A DNA stretch of 64,000 bases, taken from NCBI GenBank assembly GCA_902538745.1, contig CACBGP010000001.1:124001-188000 (forward strand), read 5' to 3'. Of the stretch, positions 9,276 through 20,773 are shown piece after piece (the stretch's first letter is position 1; each line of letters starts with the position of its first letter). Below the pieces are notes generated by a model. The model searched no databases, was not told the DNA's origin, and saw only the letters and a program-made list of their open reading frames with translations. The stretch comes from an uncultured Pelagibacteraceae bacterium. GTDB lineage: Bacteria > Pseudomonadota > Alphaproteobacteria > Pelagibacterales > Pelagibacteraceae. A program made the translations under genes and the position numbers.

Positions 9276-9994
9276 TAAAAATTTACATTTAGATCTTGAA
9301 TTTTTTGCTTAATCTTTTTTAAATCTTCCCAAGAATATTTCTTATACTCTGGGAATCTAATTAAATATGATGGACTGTAACTAATCATTAAGGGGACTGT
9401 TTTACTTCCTATAATCATTTCTTTCCATTTCCCTCTTTCATCTGAAATTCTACTCTTTAACCCAGTGACAGCCTCCATAGCAGTTCCACCCATTAGAATT
9501 AAAATTTGTGGATTAATTATTGAAATATGTTCTCTCAAAAATTTAGAATATCTTTTTATGTCACTAGTATTAGGTTTTCTTTCATCAGTTGTCTTATAAT
9601 TTATTGAATAAGTTAAATAAATATTATCCATTGATACATTGATAGCTAAGAGCATCTTTTCTAAAAGTTTTCCTACATCACCTTGAAAAAGTAACCCAGA
9701 CTCATCTTCTTCTTTACCAGGTGCATCGCCAATTAACATTATTGCACTGTTGATATTTCCACTACCAAATAAAAGATTTTTTGAAGCTCTTTTTAGATTA
9801 CAATTCTCAATTGTATTTATTAGATTTTTAAGATCAGATAGTTTTTGTTTTTTTTGCGAGTTTGAGTTAATCAGATTACTTTCTAAATCTTTATATCTAT
9901 TTTGTGGCTCATTATTGAAAATAAAATCTGTCTCAAATGTTTTAATGAAATCTTGTGTAAATTTAGTGTTTTGATTTAGGGGTTTTTTAGACAT
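9275..9994 (-). CDS. Uracil-DNA glycosylase family 4-like protein (divergent motifs)
   Basis: IGDAPGKEEDESGLLFQGDVGKLLEKML; SPSYLIRFPEYKKYSWEDL; start placed at MSKKPLN rather than at the ORF maximum. Confidence 0.8.
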   Translation of the reverse strand: MSKKPLNQNTKFTQDFIKTFETDFIFNNEPQNRYKDLESNLINSNSQKKQKLSDLKNLINTIENCNLKRASKNLLFGSGNINSAIMLIGDAPGKEEDESGLLFQGDVGKLLEKMLLAINVSMDNIYLTYSINYKTTDERKPNTSDIKRYSKFLREHISIINPQILILMGGTAMEAVTGLKSRISDERGKWKEMIIGSKTVPLMISYSPSYLIRFPEYKKYSWEDLKKIKQKIQDLNVNF

Positions 9995-10005
9995 AGAATA
10001 AGCTA

Positions 10006-11694
10006 ATGTGTTTAAAAAAAGTTTTAACGGTAACAATATTCATACTATTCTATCAGAATCATCTATATTCTAAAAGCAATAGTTTCAATAATTTCAATCC
10101 AAAAAATTTATCGAATTATTTTTCTGGGATAGTTGCTTTCGAAAATAAAAAAAATTCTGATGCATTAAATTTTTATAATTCATCAAAAATATTGATTAAT
10201 CAGCATGATCCATATCTAAAAAGATATGTAACAAGTTTAGTATTAGAAAATAAAGTTTCTCAAGCGATCAATTTTATTAGGTTAAATAAAGAAAATGAAA
10301 ATACAAAATTTTTTGATGCATATTTGCTATTAATTATCGATAGTTTAAAACGTGATAATTTTGATGATGCTTACGAACAGCTTAATAGAGTAGCAGATTT
10401 TTTTAGTGAAGAAAAATTAAAGTTAGCAATTCTTAATATTTTAAAAGAATACATTTATGTTTTTAAAGAAAAAAAATACTTTGAAAACAGAACAAGTTAC
10501 GGAAATTTATCGAAAATTTCAGACGCTTTTCAAAAATGCTATTTAGATGATAGAAATACTGAAAACTATTTCTTGAAAGTAATTAATGAAAGTGATTCTG
10601 ATTACTCAAGATACGTGTTTTTTTATGTCAGTTATTTAATTGAAAAAGAGAGATTTTCTAATATTAGTAATATTTTATTAGAATATGATTATATTAATTC
10701 TAAATTATTAATATCCCAATCTAAAAACTGGGTGGAGGATAGAAAATATGAAAAATTTGTGAACATATTTTCATGCAAAAATCACAATCATGTAATTAGT
10801 GAATTTTTATTTTTGGTTTCTAATCTTTATTCATCCCAAGATGATTTTGAAAAATCTAATTTTTACTTATACCTCTCAAATTATTTAAATCCAAAGTTTA
10901 TATATAATTTATCTTTAGTAGCTGAGAATTATTACTTTAATGAAGACTTTCTTAAAGCCAAAAAAATTTTAAAAGGATTTGATAAAGAGGACAAAATTTA
11001 TTATTGGTTTCGTATTAAAAAAGAGGCACAAATTATAGCCGAGGAAAATAATAACAAAAAAAAATCAGTTGCCTTTATAACATCTGAATTCAATAAAATT
11101 AAAAAACATAATCACAAGATGATTTTTGATGTAGCTAACTTTTATAAAAGTTCTAAAGATTATGAGAATGCAATAAAGTATTATTCAAAATTAATTGAAG
11201 ATCTAGCCGATAATAAAATAATTAAGGCTGATGTACTTTACAGAAGGGGTGGAAGCTATGAGAGAATTGGTGAATATGAAAAATCAGATAAAGATTTGTT
11301 AATGTCTTTAAGTATAGATCCAAATGATGCCTATGTTTTAAATTATTTAGCATATTCATGGCTTGAGAGAGATTATAAAATAGATGAGGCATTAGATATG
11401 CTTAAAATAGCCTATGAGTTAGAAAGTAATGATCCATATATAATTGATTCAATTGGTTGGGCTTATTATTTAATAGAGGATTATTCTAAAGCTGAAAAAT
11501 TTTTGCGAAGGGCTGTAGAGTTGATGCCCGAAGATCCAATAGTAAATGATCACTATGGTGATATCTTATGGAAATTAGACCAAAAAATACAAGCAAGATA
11601 TTTTTGGAAAAATGTACTTAAAATGAAAAAAGCAGAGAAAGATATGAAAGATAAGATTAATCTTAAATTAATAAGAGGCATAAAAAAATCTTAA
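10006..11694 (+). CDS. TPR-repeat protein, probably exported
   Basis: N-terminal hydrophobic signal; C-terminal TPR repeats (YAYSWLERDYKIDEALDMLKIAYELESNDPYIIDSIGWAYY). Confidence 0.85.
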   Translation: MCLKKVLTVTIFILFYQNHLYSKSNSFNNFNPKNLSNYFSGIVAFENKKNSDALNFYNSSKILINQHDPYLKRYVTSLVLENKVSQAINFIRLNKENENTKFFDAYLLLIIDSLKRDNFDDAYEQLNRVADFFSEEKLKLAILNILKEYIYVFKEKKYFENRTSYGNLSKISDAFQKCYLDDRNTENYFLKVINESDSDYSRYVFFYVSYLIEKERFSNISNILLEYDYINSKLLISQSKNWVEDRKYEKFVNIFSCKNHNHVISEFLFLVSNLYSSQDDFEKSNFYLYLSNYLNPKFIYNLSLVAENYYFNEDFLKAKKILKGFDKEDKIYYWFRIKKEAQIIAEENNNKKKSVAFITSEFNKIKKHNHKMIFDVANFYKSSKDYENAIKYYSKLIEDLADNKIIKADVLYRRGGSYERIGEYEKSDKDLLMSLSIDPNDAYVLNYLAYSWLERDYKIDEALDMLKIAYELESNDPYIIDSIGWAYYLIEDYSKAEKFLRRAVELMPEDPIVNDHYGDILWKLDQKIQARYFWKNVLKMKKAEKDMKDKINLKLIRGIKKS

Positions 11695-11697
11695 TTA

Positions 11698-12540
11698 ATG
11701 CAATTTAAGAAGATCAAGTCATATGCTAAAATTAATCTAGCACTAAATGTTTTAGGTAAATCGTCAAAGCTACATAAAATAGAAAGCCTGGTCGCTTTCA
11801 TAAATATATATGATCTTATACTGATAAAAAGGATTAATAAAAAAAATCATATTGTAAAATTTAGAGGAAAATTTTCAAAAAATATCAACTCAAACAATAG
11901 TGTCACTAAATTATTAAGAATACTTGATAAAAAAAAATTACTTCGAGCAAAATTTCATATCGAGATAGTCAAGCATGTACCACAACAGTCTGGGTTAGGA
12001 GGGGGTTCAATGAATGCTGCTAGTATTCTTAATTATTTTATCAAGGAAAAAATATTCTCTTTAGATAAAGAAAAAATTCTTTCAATAGCTAGATATTTAG
12101 GATCAGATGTTATTTTAGGATTAACAAATGATTATCAAGTATTAACTTCTAAAAACCAGACTAAAAAATTCAAAAATTGTAAAAAATTATATACATTAGT
12201 TGTTAAACCTAATTTTGGCTGCTCGACAAAAGCTATTTATGCAGATGTAAGGAATTATGAGACTGCCAAATTTAATTCTCCAAGAAAAAAAATGTTTAAT
12301 CTTAATTTTTTAAAAAAAATGAGTAATTCTCTGGAAAAAATTGTCTTGGTTAAACACCCAATTTTAAAAAAAATTAAAATTTACTTAACAAATTTGTATA
12401 ATCCTGAGTTTGTAAGAATGACTGGCTCTGGATCAGCTTTTATTGCCTATTATAATTCTAAAAAAAAATGCGACAAAGCACTTAGACAATTTAATAAAGA
12501 TTATACAAAATATTGGTGTATAAGTTCAAAAACTATATAA
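11698..12540 (+). CDS. ispE: 4-diphosphocytidyl-2-C-methyl-D-erythritol kinase
   Basis: SYAKINLALNVLGK, VPQQSGLGGGSMNAASIL, RMTGSGSAFIAY GHMP motifs. Confidence 0.93.
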   Translation: MQFKKIKSYAKINLALNVLGKSSKLHKIESLVAFINIYDLILIKRINKKNHIVKFRGKFSKNINSNNSVTKLLRILDKKKLLRAKFHIEIVKHVPQQSGLGGGSMNAASILNYFIKEKIFSLDKEKILSIARYLGSDVILGLTNDYQVLTSKNQTKKFKNCKKLYTLVVKPNFGCSTKAIYADVRNYETAKFNSPRKKMFNLNFLKKMSNSLEKIVLVKHPILKKIKIYLTNLYNPEFVRMTGSGSAFIAYYNSKKKCDKALRQFNKDYTKYWCISSKTI

Positions 12541-12573
12541 ATTTTATTTTTTTGTGTTATATCAATTTTATAT

Positions 12574-12647
12574 TGGGGCGTAGCCAAGCGGTAAGGCACG
12601 GGTTTTTGGTACCTGCATCCTAGGTTCGAATCCTAGCGCCCCAGCCA
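12574..12647 (+). tRNA. tRNA-Gln (anticodon UUG), CCA encoded
   Basis: TGGGGCG...CGCCCCA acceptor stem, anticodon loop TTTTGGT (TTG), T-arm GGTTCGAATCC, 3' GCCA. Confidence 0.95.
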
Positions 12648-12650
12648 AAT

Positions 12651-13925
12651 ATGAAAAGTTTAATAGACAAATTTTTTTTCAGACAAAATAATCTAGATCC
12701 CATAAGTAATAGAATAAAAGACATATCAAAAAAAACTCCAGTGTCTAAAATATTTAATGCCATAAACTCTTATTCAACTACAAGTGAACTTAGATATGTT
12801 GGTGGTTGTATAAGAAAAGTTATAAATAACGAACTTTTTGATGATATTGATTTAGCAACAAATATAGATCCAACAGAGGTTTGTTCTGCGCTCAAAAAAA
12901 GCAACGTTGAATTCTATGAGAGTGGAATAAATCATGGAACAATAACAGCAATAATAGAGGATAGTAAATTTGAAATTACGAGTTTAAGAGAAGATATTTT
13001 GACTGATGGTCGTCATGCAAAAGTTAAATTTTCTAATGATTGGAAAACTGATGCCTCACGAAGAGATTTTACCATTAATTCTATTTATTCCGATAAAGAA
13101 GGTAATTTATTTGATCCGTACAACGGTTATGAGGATATTAAAAAGGGTAAAATTAATTTTATTGGTAAACCAGAAAAAAGAATAAAAGAGGATTACTTGA
13201 GAATATTAAGATATTTACGATTTTTTCTAAATTATTCTAAACAACCACATGATCCTAAAATTGTTAAAGTTTTAAAAACAAATCTCATTGGCATCGCAAA
13301 TCTTTCTAAAGAAAGACTGATAGATGAACTAGGAAAGATTCTCAAACCAAATCTGTTAGAAAGTTTGTCAAAAGATAAAATAATTTTAGAAATTTTAATC
13401 TCAGTTTTTCCTCAACTAAAATACTTTAATATTTTTTCTAAACTAAATACTAATCTAAAGGATATGCTCTCCAAAGTTGATTTTATCTTTATCATTTCAT
13501 TATTAATTATCGATGAAACTGATAATGTGGAGTATTTCATTTATAAATTTAACCTATCTAAAAAGGATCAAAAAAGGATTAGAAATATAAGTGATTTTTA
13601 TAAAAAAAAAATAACTTCAAAAACTTTTACTGAAAAAAATTTAAATTTGATACTTTATCATTCAGGCAAAGAGACAGTCTTGGATATTTTGAATTATAGG
13701 ATATTTAAAACTAACAAATTAGATAACAATATATTGGCATTAATTAGCAAATTTGAAATAAAATCGGTACCGACAATGCCATTTAAAGCAGATTTCTTAA
13801 TGTCAAAATATGATATTCCAGAGGGAAAAATGTTAGGGGAAAAACTAAAACTTATTGAGAGTAAATGGATCGAAAATAATTTTCAAATATCAGAACAACA
13901 GATTGAAAATATAATTAATAATTAA
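12651..13925 (+). CDS. cca: CCA tRNA nucleotidyltransferase / poly(A) polymerase family
   Basis: [50 protein letters not shown]. Confidence 0.93.
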   Translation: MKSLIDKFFFRQNNLDPISNRIKDISKKTPVSKIFNAINSYSTTSELRYVGGCIRKVINNELFDDIDLATNIDPTEVCSALKKSNVEFYESGINHGTITAIIEDSKFEITSLREDILTDGRHAKVKFSNDWKTDASRRDFTINSIYSDKEGNLFDPYNGYEDIKKGKINFIGKPEKRIKEDYLRILRYLRFFLNYSKQPHDPKIVKVLKTNLIGIANLSKERLIDELGKILKPNLLESLSKDKIILEILISVFPQLKYFNIFSKLNTNLKDMLSKVDFIFIISLLIIDETDNVEYFIYKFNLSKKDQKRIRNISDFYKKKITSKTFTEKNLNLILYHSGKETVLDILNYRIFKTNKLDNNILALISKFEIKSVPTMPFKADFLMSKYDIPEGKMLGEKLKLIESKWIENNFQISEQQIENIINN

Positions 13926-14398
13926 ATATATTTAACATCTTTAATTTCAAAGTTTTTTTTACCGGCAGGAGTACTAATTTCGACTAGATCATTTTTATTT
14001 TTTCCAATAAGACCTTTTCCTATTGGTGATTGATAGTAAATTAATTTATTTTTGAGATCTGCTTCATCCTTTCCAACAATCTTGTAATTTATTTTTTCAG
14101 CTGTATCTAAATTTTCCAAAAAAACTGTTGATCCAAAAATAACTTTGCCATCATTGTTCAATTTTGTAACATCAATAATGTTTGCTCTCGCAATTATGTC
14201 ATTAATTTCAGTAATTCTTCCTTCATTATGGGATTGTTCCTCTTTAGCAGCATGATACTCAGCATTTTCTTTTAAATCTCCATGTGAGCGTGCTTCAGCA
14301 ATTGCAGCAACAATTTTAGGACGTTTTTTCTCTTTTAAAAAAATTAATTCCTCTTTAAGTTTATTTAAACCATTTAAAGTGATTGGCTCTTTATCCAT
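13922..14398 (-). CDS. greA: Transcription elongation factor GreA
   Basis: [34 protein letters not shown]; start at MDKEP. Confidence 0.96.
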   Translation of the reverse strand: MDKEPITLNGLNKLKEELIFLKEKKRPKIVAAIAEARSHGDLKENAEYHAAKEEQSHNEGRITEINDIIARANIIDVTKLNNDGKVIFGSTVFLENLDTAEKINYKIVGKDEADLKNKLIYYQSPIGKGLIGKNKNDLVEISTPAGKKNFEIKDVKYI

Positions 14399-14399
14399 T

Positions 14400-15227
14400 T
14401 TATTTCCATTTTGCAATAGGCGGTAACGACATTAAAATACCCTCAACATTTCCACCTGTTTGCAATCCAAATTTTGTTCCTCTATCATAAAGCAAATTAA
14501 ATTCTGTATACCTACCTCTTTTTATATACTGCATTTCCTTATCTTTTAAAGTCCATTTTTTTTTTAACTTTTTTTTGATAATTTTTTTAAATATTAATTC
14601 AAATGTGGTACCGACTTCCCTGACAAATTTAAAATCTTTTTCAAAATTATTTTTTTTGTAGTCAAAAAAAATCCCCCCAATCCCTCTTGCTTCTTTTCGG
14701 TGGGGTAAATAAAAATATTCGTCACACCATTTTTTATATTTTGGATAATATTTTTTGTTATGACGATTACACATTTTTTTTAATATTTTGTGAAATTCCT
14801 TTCTCTCATTTTCATCTTTTCTGGATGGAGTGACATCCATACCTCCACCAAACCAATCATGAGATGTGCAAATATATCTAGTATTAAAATGCATCGCTGG
14901 AATTAGGGGGTTTTTCATATGCATTACTACAGAAATACCTGATGCCCAAAAATTCGGATTTTTCTTTGCACCTGGAATTTGTTTTTGAAAATGTTTTGGA
15001 AATTTTCCATAAACTTTTGAAAAATTTACGCCTACTTTATCAAATATTTTTCCATCTTTAAGTATTCTATATTCACCACCACCTTCATCTTTATTTTGAT
15101 TTCTTCTCCATGTTGTTGATTTAAATTTAATTTTATTTTTTTCTAGCTCACTTATGCTATGACATATTGAGTCTTGTAAAGTTTTAAACCAATTGCTTGT
15201 TAAATCTTTTCTAATTTCTAAATCCAT
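14400..15227 (-). CDS. hemF: Oxygen-dependent coproporphyrinogen III oxidase
   Basis: WWRRN-like stretch [74 protein letters not shown]. Confidence 0.96.
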   Translation of the reverse strand: MDLEIRKDLTSNWFKTLQDSICHSISELEKNKIKFKSTTWRRNQNKDEGGGEYRILKDGKIFDKVGVNFSKVYGKFPKHFQKQIPGAKKNPNFWASGISVVMHMKNPLIPAMHFNTRYICTSHDWFGGGMDVTPSRKDENERKEFHKILKKMCNRHNKKYYPKYKKWCDEYFYLPHRKEARGIGGIFFDYKKNNFEKDFKFVREVGTTFELIFKKIIKKKLKKKWTLKDKEMQYIKRGRYTEFNLLYDRGTKFGLQTGGNVEGILMSLPPIAKWK

Positions 15228-15228
15228 A

Positions 15229-15705
15229 TTAAATTAAATTTGTTTGCTTTAGGCTCTCAGCTAAAATAATAGCAACAGATGAGGAAATATTAAGTGACCT
15301 TTTATTATTTTTCATAGGTATCTTTAATTTGTTTTCAATTAATCCGTGCACTTTTTCTGGTACCCCAGCACTTTCCTTCCCGAATAAAATAGTATCATTC
15401 TTTTCAAACTTAAATTTAGTATATGAAATAGAAGCCTTGGTGGTCATCAATACAATCCTATGATTCTTTTTATCCTTATAAAATCTATCGAAGCTTTGAT
15501 AAAACTTAATCTTTTTATTGTCCATATAATCCATTACAACCCTTTTAAACCTCTTATCATTTAACAAGAAGCCACATGGCTCTATAATTTCTAATTCTGC
15601 CCCAAGACATGCACAAGTTCTTATTATAGCTGCTGTATTTTGGGGTATATCAGGTTCAAATAAAGCAATTTTGGGACCCGAAAATATTGAACTATTATGT
15701 GTCAT
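15229..15705 (-). CDS. trmL: tRNA (cytidine/uridine-34-2'-O)-methyltransferase
   Basis: SPOUT: LFEPDIPQNTAAIIRTCACLGA, LFGKESAGVP, SLNISSSVAIILAE. Confidence 0.93.
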   Translation of the reverse strand: MTHNSSIFSGPKIALFEPDIPQNTAAIIRTCACLGAELEIIEPCGFLLNDKRFKRVVMDYMDNKKIKFYQSFDRFYKDKKNHRIVLMTTKASISYTKFKFEKNDTILFGKESAGVPEKVHGLIENKLKIPMKNNKRSLNISSSVAIILAESLKQTNLI

Positions 15706-15797
15706 TCTTTCAGTAGTAAATTGAGTATTTTATATTATATGAAACATATATTTAAGTAGAAAAAATCTATTTTGAGTATATTTAATTAAATTTAACA

Positions 15798-16307
15798 ATG
15801 TCTGAAAAAAAAACTGAAAGAAGAGATTTTTTATTCACAGCTACAGCTGCAGTCGGAGCTGTAGGAGTAGGGGCAACAGTTTGGCCGATGATAGATCAAA
15901 TGAACCCAGACGCTTCAGTGAAGGCTCTAGCTAGTACAGAAGTAGATGTGAGCTCAATGAATCCAGGAAAAACAATAACAGTTTTGTGGAGAGGTAAACC
16001 TGTTTTCATAAGAAGAAGAACCCCAGAAGAAATTGATGAAGCAAGAGCTGTGAAATTAGATGATTTAAAACATCCAGAAAAAGATGAGGATAGAGCTAAA
16101 AATCCAGAGTGGCTTGTCATGCTTGGAGTATGTACGCATTTAGGTTGCGTACCCTTAGACCAAAAAGGTGATTACAACGGTTGGTTCTGCCCGTGCCATG
16201 GATCTCATTATGATATTTCTGGAAGAATTAGAAAAGGACCAGCACCTACAAACATGGAAATTCCTAAATATGAATTTGTTAATGCTAATACTATTAAGAT
16301 CGGATAA
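15798..16307 (+). CDS. petA: Ubiquinol-cytochrome c reductase Rieske Fe-S subunit
   Basis: Tat-like [14 protein letters not shown] and CPCHGSHYD Rieske motifs. Confidence 0.97.
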   Translation: MSEKKTERRDFLFTATAAVGAVGVGATVWPMIDQMNPDASVKALASTEVDVSSMNPGKTITVLWRGKPVFIRRRTPEEIDEARAVKLDDLKHPEKDEDRAKNPEWLVMLGVCTHLGCVPLDQKGDYNGWFCPCHGSHYDISGRIRKGPAPTNMEIPKYEFVNANTIKIG

Positions 16308-16312
16308 AAACT

Positions 16313-17581
16313 ATGAGTGATCACGAATATACACCCAAGTCAAATTTTGGAAAATGGTTCAATGATAGATTACCATTATTAACTTTAGCAAACCATTTAA
16401 CCGATTATCCAACACCTAAGAATTTAAATTATTGGTGGACATTTGGTGGTATTTTAACTTTTTGTTTAGTTACACAAATAGTTACAGGTTTAGTTCTTGC
16501 CATGCACTATATTGCTCATGCTGATATGGCATTTGATAGCGTGGAACATATAATGCGTGATGTGAATTATGGATGGTTAATAAGATACATACATGCAAAT
16601 GGAGCATCAATGTTTTTTCTAGCTGTCTACATACATATATTTAGATCCTTGTTCTACGGATCTTATAAAGCTCCAAGAGAAATAATCTGGATTATAGGTA
16701 TTATTATTTATTTATTAATGATGGCGGCAGCTTTTATGGGTTATGTACTCCCTTGGGGACAAATGAGTTTTTGGGGTGCGACTGTTATTACAAATTTGTT
16801 TAGTGCGATCCCATTAGTTGGTGAAGGTATTGTAACATGGTTGTGGGGAGGGTATTCTGTTGACAACCCAACATTAACGAGATTCTTTACTCTACATTAT
16901 TTAATTCCTTTTTTAATTTTAGGTTTAGTTGTTCTTCATATATGGGCATTACATGTTCCAGGTAACAATAATCCCATTGGTATAGACGTTAAAAAACCTT
17001 CTAAAGATACTGTCCCTTTTCATCCTTACATAGTAATAAAAGATGCTTTTGCTTTATTAATGTTCATGATTGTTTTTGCTTTTTTTGTTTTTTATACACC
17101 AAATATTTTAGGTCATGCAGATAATTATATAGAAGCAAACCCGCTTGTTACTCCAGCTCACATTGTTCCCGAATGGTACCTTTTACCATTTTACGCAATT
17201 TTGAGATCAGTACCTGATAAATTAATGGGTGTAATAGCAATGCTATCAGCTATTTTTATTTTAGCAGCCTTACCTTGGTTGGATACCTCAAAAATAAGAT
17301 CAGCAGTATTTAGACCTTTATACAGACAATTTTATTGGATCCTTGTAGCTGATGTTTTAATTTTAGGATACGTAGGAGCAATGCCTGCTGAAGGTTTATA
17401 TTTGCTTATTGCCAGAGTAGCGACTGCGTACTATTTTTTACATTTTTTAGTTATTTTACCTATTTTAGGCTTTAAAGAGAGAACATTACCAGTTCCGTTA
17501 AGCATTACAGAACCAGTTTTAGGTGGCTCTTCAAATTTAGCAGTCGCTAGAGATGATAGTAGGTTAGAAAAGTTAAAGTGA
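16313..17581 (+). CDS. petB: Cytochrome b (bc1 complex)
   Basis: [34 protein letters not shown]. Confidence 0.97.
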   Translation: MSDHEYTPKSNFGKWFNDRLPLLTLANHLTDYPTPKNLNYWWTFGGILTFCLVTQIVTGLVLAMHYIAHADMAFDSVEHIMRDVNYGWLIRYIHANGASMFFLAVYIHIFRSLFYGSYKAPREIIWIIGIIIYLLMMAAAFMGYVLPWGQMSFWGATVITNLFSAIPLVGEGIVTWLWGGYSVDNPTLTRFFTLHYLIPFLILGLVVLHIWALHVPGNNNPIGIDVKKPSKDTVPFHPYIVIKDAFALLMFMIVFAFFVFYTPNILGHADNYIEANPLVTPAHIVPEWYLLPFYAILRSVPDKLMGVIAMLSAIFILAALPWLDTSKIRSAVFRPLYRQFYWILVADVLILGYVGAMPAEGLYLLIARVATAYYFLHFLVILPILGFKERTLPVPLSITEPVLGGSSNLAVARDDSRLEKLK

Positions 17582-18360
17582 AAAAATTCTTAAAATTATT
17601 TTTTTACATTTTCTTCTTTTTAATTCCTTTTTTGCCCCAGGTATATGCTGCAGAAAAGGTAGAGTACTTGACTACTGATTGGAGTTTTAAAGGTTTATTC
17701 GGTAAGTTTGACCGCTCAGCTTTACAGAGAGGTTACCATGTTTATACTGAAGTATGTTCCTCTTGTCATTCTATGAAATACTTAAGTTATAGAAATTTAG
17801 CCCAAGAAGGGGGCCCCGAATTTACTGAGGCTGAGGCAAAAGCAATCGCAGCCTCTTTTGAGGTAACAGATGGTCCTAACTCTGATGGAGAGATGTTCAC
17901 AAGACCTGGAAAATTGTCAGACAAATTCGTGATGCCTTACGAAAATGTAAAAGCAGCCCAAGCTGCTAATGGAGGGGCTTATCCACCTGATATGTCCGTG
18001 CTAGTGAAAGCAAGAGGAGGTGGTGTAGATTATATTTACTCATTATTGCAAGGGTATGAGGATCCACCAGCAGGGGTTACTTTAGATGATGGTGTTTACT
18101 ACAATAAATATATGTATGGCAATAAAATAAAAATGGCCAACCAATTATCTGATGGGTTAATTGAGTATTCAGATGGTACAAAAGCAACTGTTGAACAGAT
18201 GTCAAAAGATGTCACTACTTTTTTGATGTGGGCAGCTGAACCTCATTTAGAGTCTAGACACAAAATGGGATTTAAAGCAATCGTATACTTAATTATTCTT
18301 ACAATTTTAGTCTATTTTAGTATGAAAAGAATTTGGTCACGTATTGAAACGAAAGTTTAG
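17578..18360 (+). CDS. petC: Cytochrome c1
   Basis: [15 protein letters not shown] haem motif, C-terminal TM; GTG start overlapping the petB stop. Confidence 0.95.
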   Translation: MKKFLKLFFYIFFFLIPFLPQVYAAEKVEYLTTDWSFKGLFGKFDRSALQRGYHVYTEVCSSCHSMKYLSYRNLAQEGGPEFTEAEAKAIAASFEVTDGPNSDGEMFTRPGKLSDKFVMPYENVKAAQAANGGAYPPDMSVLVKARGGGVDYIYSLLQGYEDPPAGVTLDDGVYYNKYMYGNKIKMANQLSDGLIEYSDGTKATVEQMSKDVTTFLMWAAEPHLESRHKMGFKAIVYLIILTILVYFSMKRIWSRIETKV

Positions 18361-19410
18361 AATATCTCCATCTTGAACTATATAATCTTTACCCTCTAAT
18401 CTCATTTTACCATTAGTTTTTGAATTCACCCAACCCCCATTACTGACAAAATCATCATATGAAACTGTTTCAGCTCTAATGAATCCTTTTTCAAAATCTG
18501 AATGAATTTTACCCGCTGCCTCAGGCGCAGTACTATTTATTTGAATAGTCCATGCTCTAGTTTCTTCTGGACCAGACGTGAAGTAAGTTTCTAATCCTAA
18601 AACATTATAAGCTTTTTGTATTAATAAACTTAACCCTGTGCTTTTTAATCCAATCATTTCCATATAGTTTTTCTTTTCATCAATATCTAATTCATTAATT
18701 TGATTTTCAATATCAGCAGATATAATCAATGTGCTATCTTGACTGAATTTATTTACAAAGGTTTTTGAGTAATTGTTACCGCTCTTGACACTTTTTTCAT
18801 CAACATTACACACAAATATTTTAGGTTTTAGAGATAATAATCCACTTTGATTTAATAGCTTTTCGTTAAATTGGTTTTTTAATATTGATATATCCTTATC
18901 ATTGTTGATACAATCTAAAGCATACTCAAGAATTTTAATTATTGATTCATCGACATTTTTTTTATTGTTTTTTTCTAGCCTTTTTTGTATCGACTCAAGG
19001 TCAGCAAGCATCATTTCTGTTTCAATTATTTCTAGATCTCTTACTGGATCTACAGTTAAATTAACATTTTGTATGTCACTAGAGTCAAAGCATCTTATCA
19101 TATGAATGATTGCATCAACTTCTCTTATGTGAGAAAGAAATTTATTTCCAAGACCCTCACCCTTTGAAGCACCTTTGACTAATCCTGCAATATCAACAAA
19201 TGAGATAGTTGTATTAATAACTTTTTTAGATTTGGAAATTTTTGCTAAACTATCAAGCCTATTATCAGGTACAGCGACAATACCGACATTAGGATCAATC
19301 GTACAAAACGGAAAATTTGCAGCTTGTGCTTTATTTGAATTTGTTAAAGCATTGAATAATGTAGATTTACCAACATTTGGTAAACCAACAATCCCACATT
19401 TCAAGCTCAT
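18337..19410 (-). CDS. ychF: Redox-regulated ATPase YchF
   Basis: GIVGLPNVGKSTLFNALT, C-terminal TGS domain. Confidence 0.97.
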   Translation of the reverse strand: MSLKCGIVGLPNVGKSTLFNALTNSNKAQAANFPFCTIDPNVGIVAVPDNRLDSLAKISKSKKVINTTISFVDIAGLVKGASKGEGLGNKFLSHIREVDAIIHMIRCFDSSDIQNVNLTVDPVRDLEIIETEMMLADLESIQKRLEKNNKKNVDESIIKILEYALDCINNDKDISILKNQFNEKLLNQSGLLSLKPKIFVCNVDEKSVKSGNNYSKTFVNKFSQDSTLIISADIENQINELDIDEKKNYMEMIGLKSTGLSLLIQKAYNVLGLETYFTSGPEETRAWTIQINSTAPEAAGKIHSDFEKGFIRAETVSYDDFVSNGGWVNSKTNGKMRLEGKDYIVQDGDILNFRFNT

Positions 19411-19970
19411 TATTTATTATTAACAGTACTTGAGAATAGATCTAATTTTTTTTCTACCAAAATAGAAATTGACTCAGTAATGCTATTTGAAATTTTTTCA
19501 ATTCCAACTGTTTCATCTTCATCAAAATTTTGCAAAACATAATCCGCAACCTCAATGCTGTTCTTAGGTTTTCCAATACCTATCCTAACTCTTGAGTAAT
19601 CTTTGCCAATGAATTTATCGATTGAGGCAATCCCATTATGACCAGCACTTGACCCACCAAATTTAACTTTAATCTTTCCTAATTCAACATCAAGATCATC
19701 ATGAAAAACAATCACGTCTCCAGCATCAATTTTAAAATATTCAATTAATTCTCTTATGCAAATGCCTGAATTGTTCATAAATGTTAGGGGTTTAATTGCG
19801 TAAATTTTCTTATTGTTAATATTCCCAGTCGTGAGAAGACCTTTAAATTTTGGCTTTTGTTTAGAAAGACTAAATTTTTTATTAATGTTGTCTATAATTT
19901 TAAAACCAACATTGTGACGGTTGTTTTCGCTATCTGGAGTTGGATTACCTAAACCTACAAATAAAAGCAT
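19410..19970 (-). CDS. pth: Peptidyl-tRNA hydrolase
   Basis: VGLGNPTPDSENNRHNVGF, TFMNNSG, GGSSAGHNGIASI. Confidence 0.97.
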   Translation of the reverse strand: MLLFVGLGNPTPDSENNRHNVGFKIIDNINKKFSLSKQKPKFKGLLTTGNINNKKIYAIKPLTFMNNSGICIRELIEYFKIDAGDVIVFHDDLDVELGKIKVKFGGSSAGHNGIASIDKFIGKDYSRVRIGIGKPKNSIEVADYVLQNFDEDETVGIEKISNSITESISILVEKKLDLFSSTVNNK

Positions 19971-20004
19971 AAATTATTGAGAAGTTATATCCAATTTAAA
20001 TAGA

Positions 20005-20730
20005 TTATTTTTTTTCTTCTGAAGGTTTTTTGTCAGGAGCCTTTTTATCATCAGCATCTTTTTTTTCACCTTCAGCTGGTGTCTTTTCACCATCAGCTGC
20101 TACCTCTGCTCCTTCTGCTCCTGGTTCACCTTCTGCTGTTTCAGCCTCAGCTGGTTTTTCTGGTTCTTTCATTACAGTTGGCGCCGCTAGAGTTGCAATT
20201 ACAAAATCTCTTCCTTGAATGGTAGGAGTTACCTCACTATCTAATTTTACAGATGAAATTTTAAAACTTTCACCAATATCTATTCCGTCTAAATCAATTG
20301 TAATATTATCAGGAATTTTTTCACTAGGACACTTTAATTCAATTTTTCTTCTAACAATATTTAATACCCCACCTCTTTTGAGTCCTGGAGATTTTTCATG
20401 ATTGATAAAATTAACTGGAACTTCAATTTTAATTTTAACACCAGGTAAAATTCTCAAAAAATCAACATGAGTAGGCTCATCACTTAAGATATGATATTTT
20501 ACTTCTCTTGGTAAAACATTAAGATTTTTACCATCAACATTTAATGTTATGATATTAGATAAAAAATTTTCTTTTTCGATTAGGTATTTAAGCTTTTTTT
20601 TTGAGATAGAAACTTTTTGATTTTCGTCTTTACCACCATAAACAATTGCAGGCACTTCTCCATTTTTTCTAATAGCATTTAATTCGCCCTTAGTTTTATT
20701 ATCTCTGATGTTAGCTTCTAATGAATTCAT
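20005..20730 (-). CDS. rplY: 50S ribosomal protein L25/Ctc with acidic/lysine-rich tail
   Basis: GELNAIRKNGEVPAIVYGG, HVDFLRI; low-complexity E/A/G/P/K C-terminus. Confidence 0.93.
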   Translation of the reverse strand: MNSLEANIRDNKTKGELNAIRKNGEVPAIVYGGKDENQKVSISKKKLKYLIEKENFLSNIITLNVDGKNLNVLPREVKYHILSDEPTHVDFLRILPGVKIKIEVPVNFINHEKSPGLKRGGVLNIVRRKIELKCPSEKIPDNITIDLDGIDIGESFKISSVKLDSEVTPTIQGRDFVIATLAAPTVMKEPEKPAEAETAEGEPGAEGAEVAADGEKTPAEGEKKDADDKKAPDKKPSEEKK

Positions 20731-20773
20731 AAAACACAGGGTTTTAACTCATGCTGATAAATAATCAAGGTAA

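Noticed and set aside
20030-20401. Plus-strand S/A/G/P-rich ORFs opposite rplY
   Set aside because: Mirror of the low-complexity L25 tail; no independent support.
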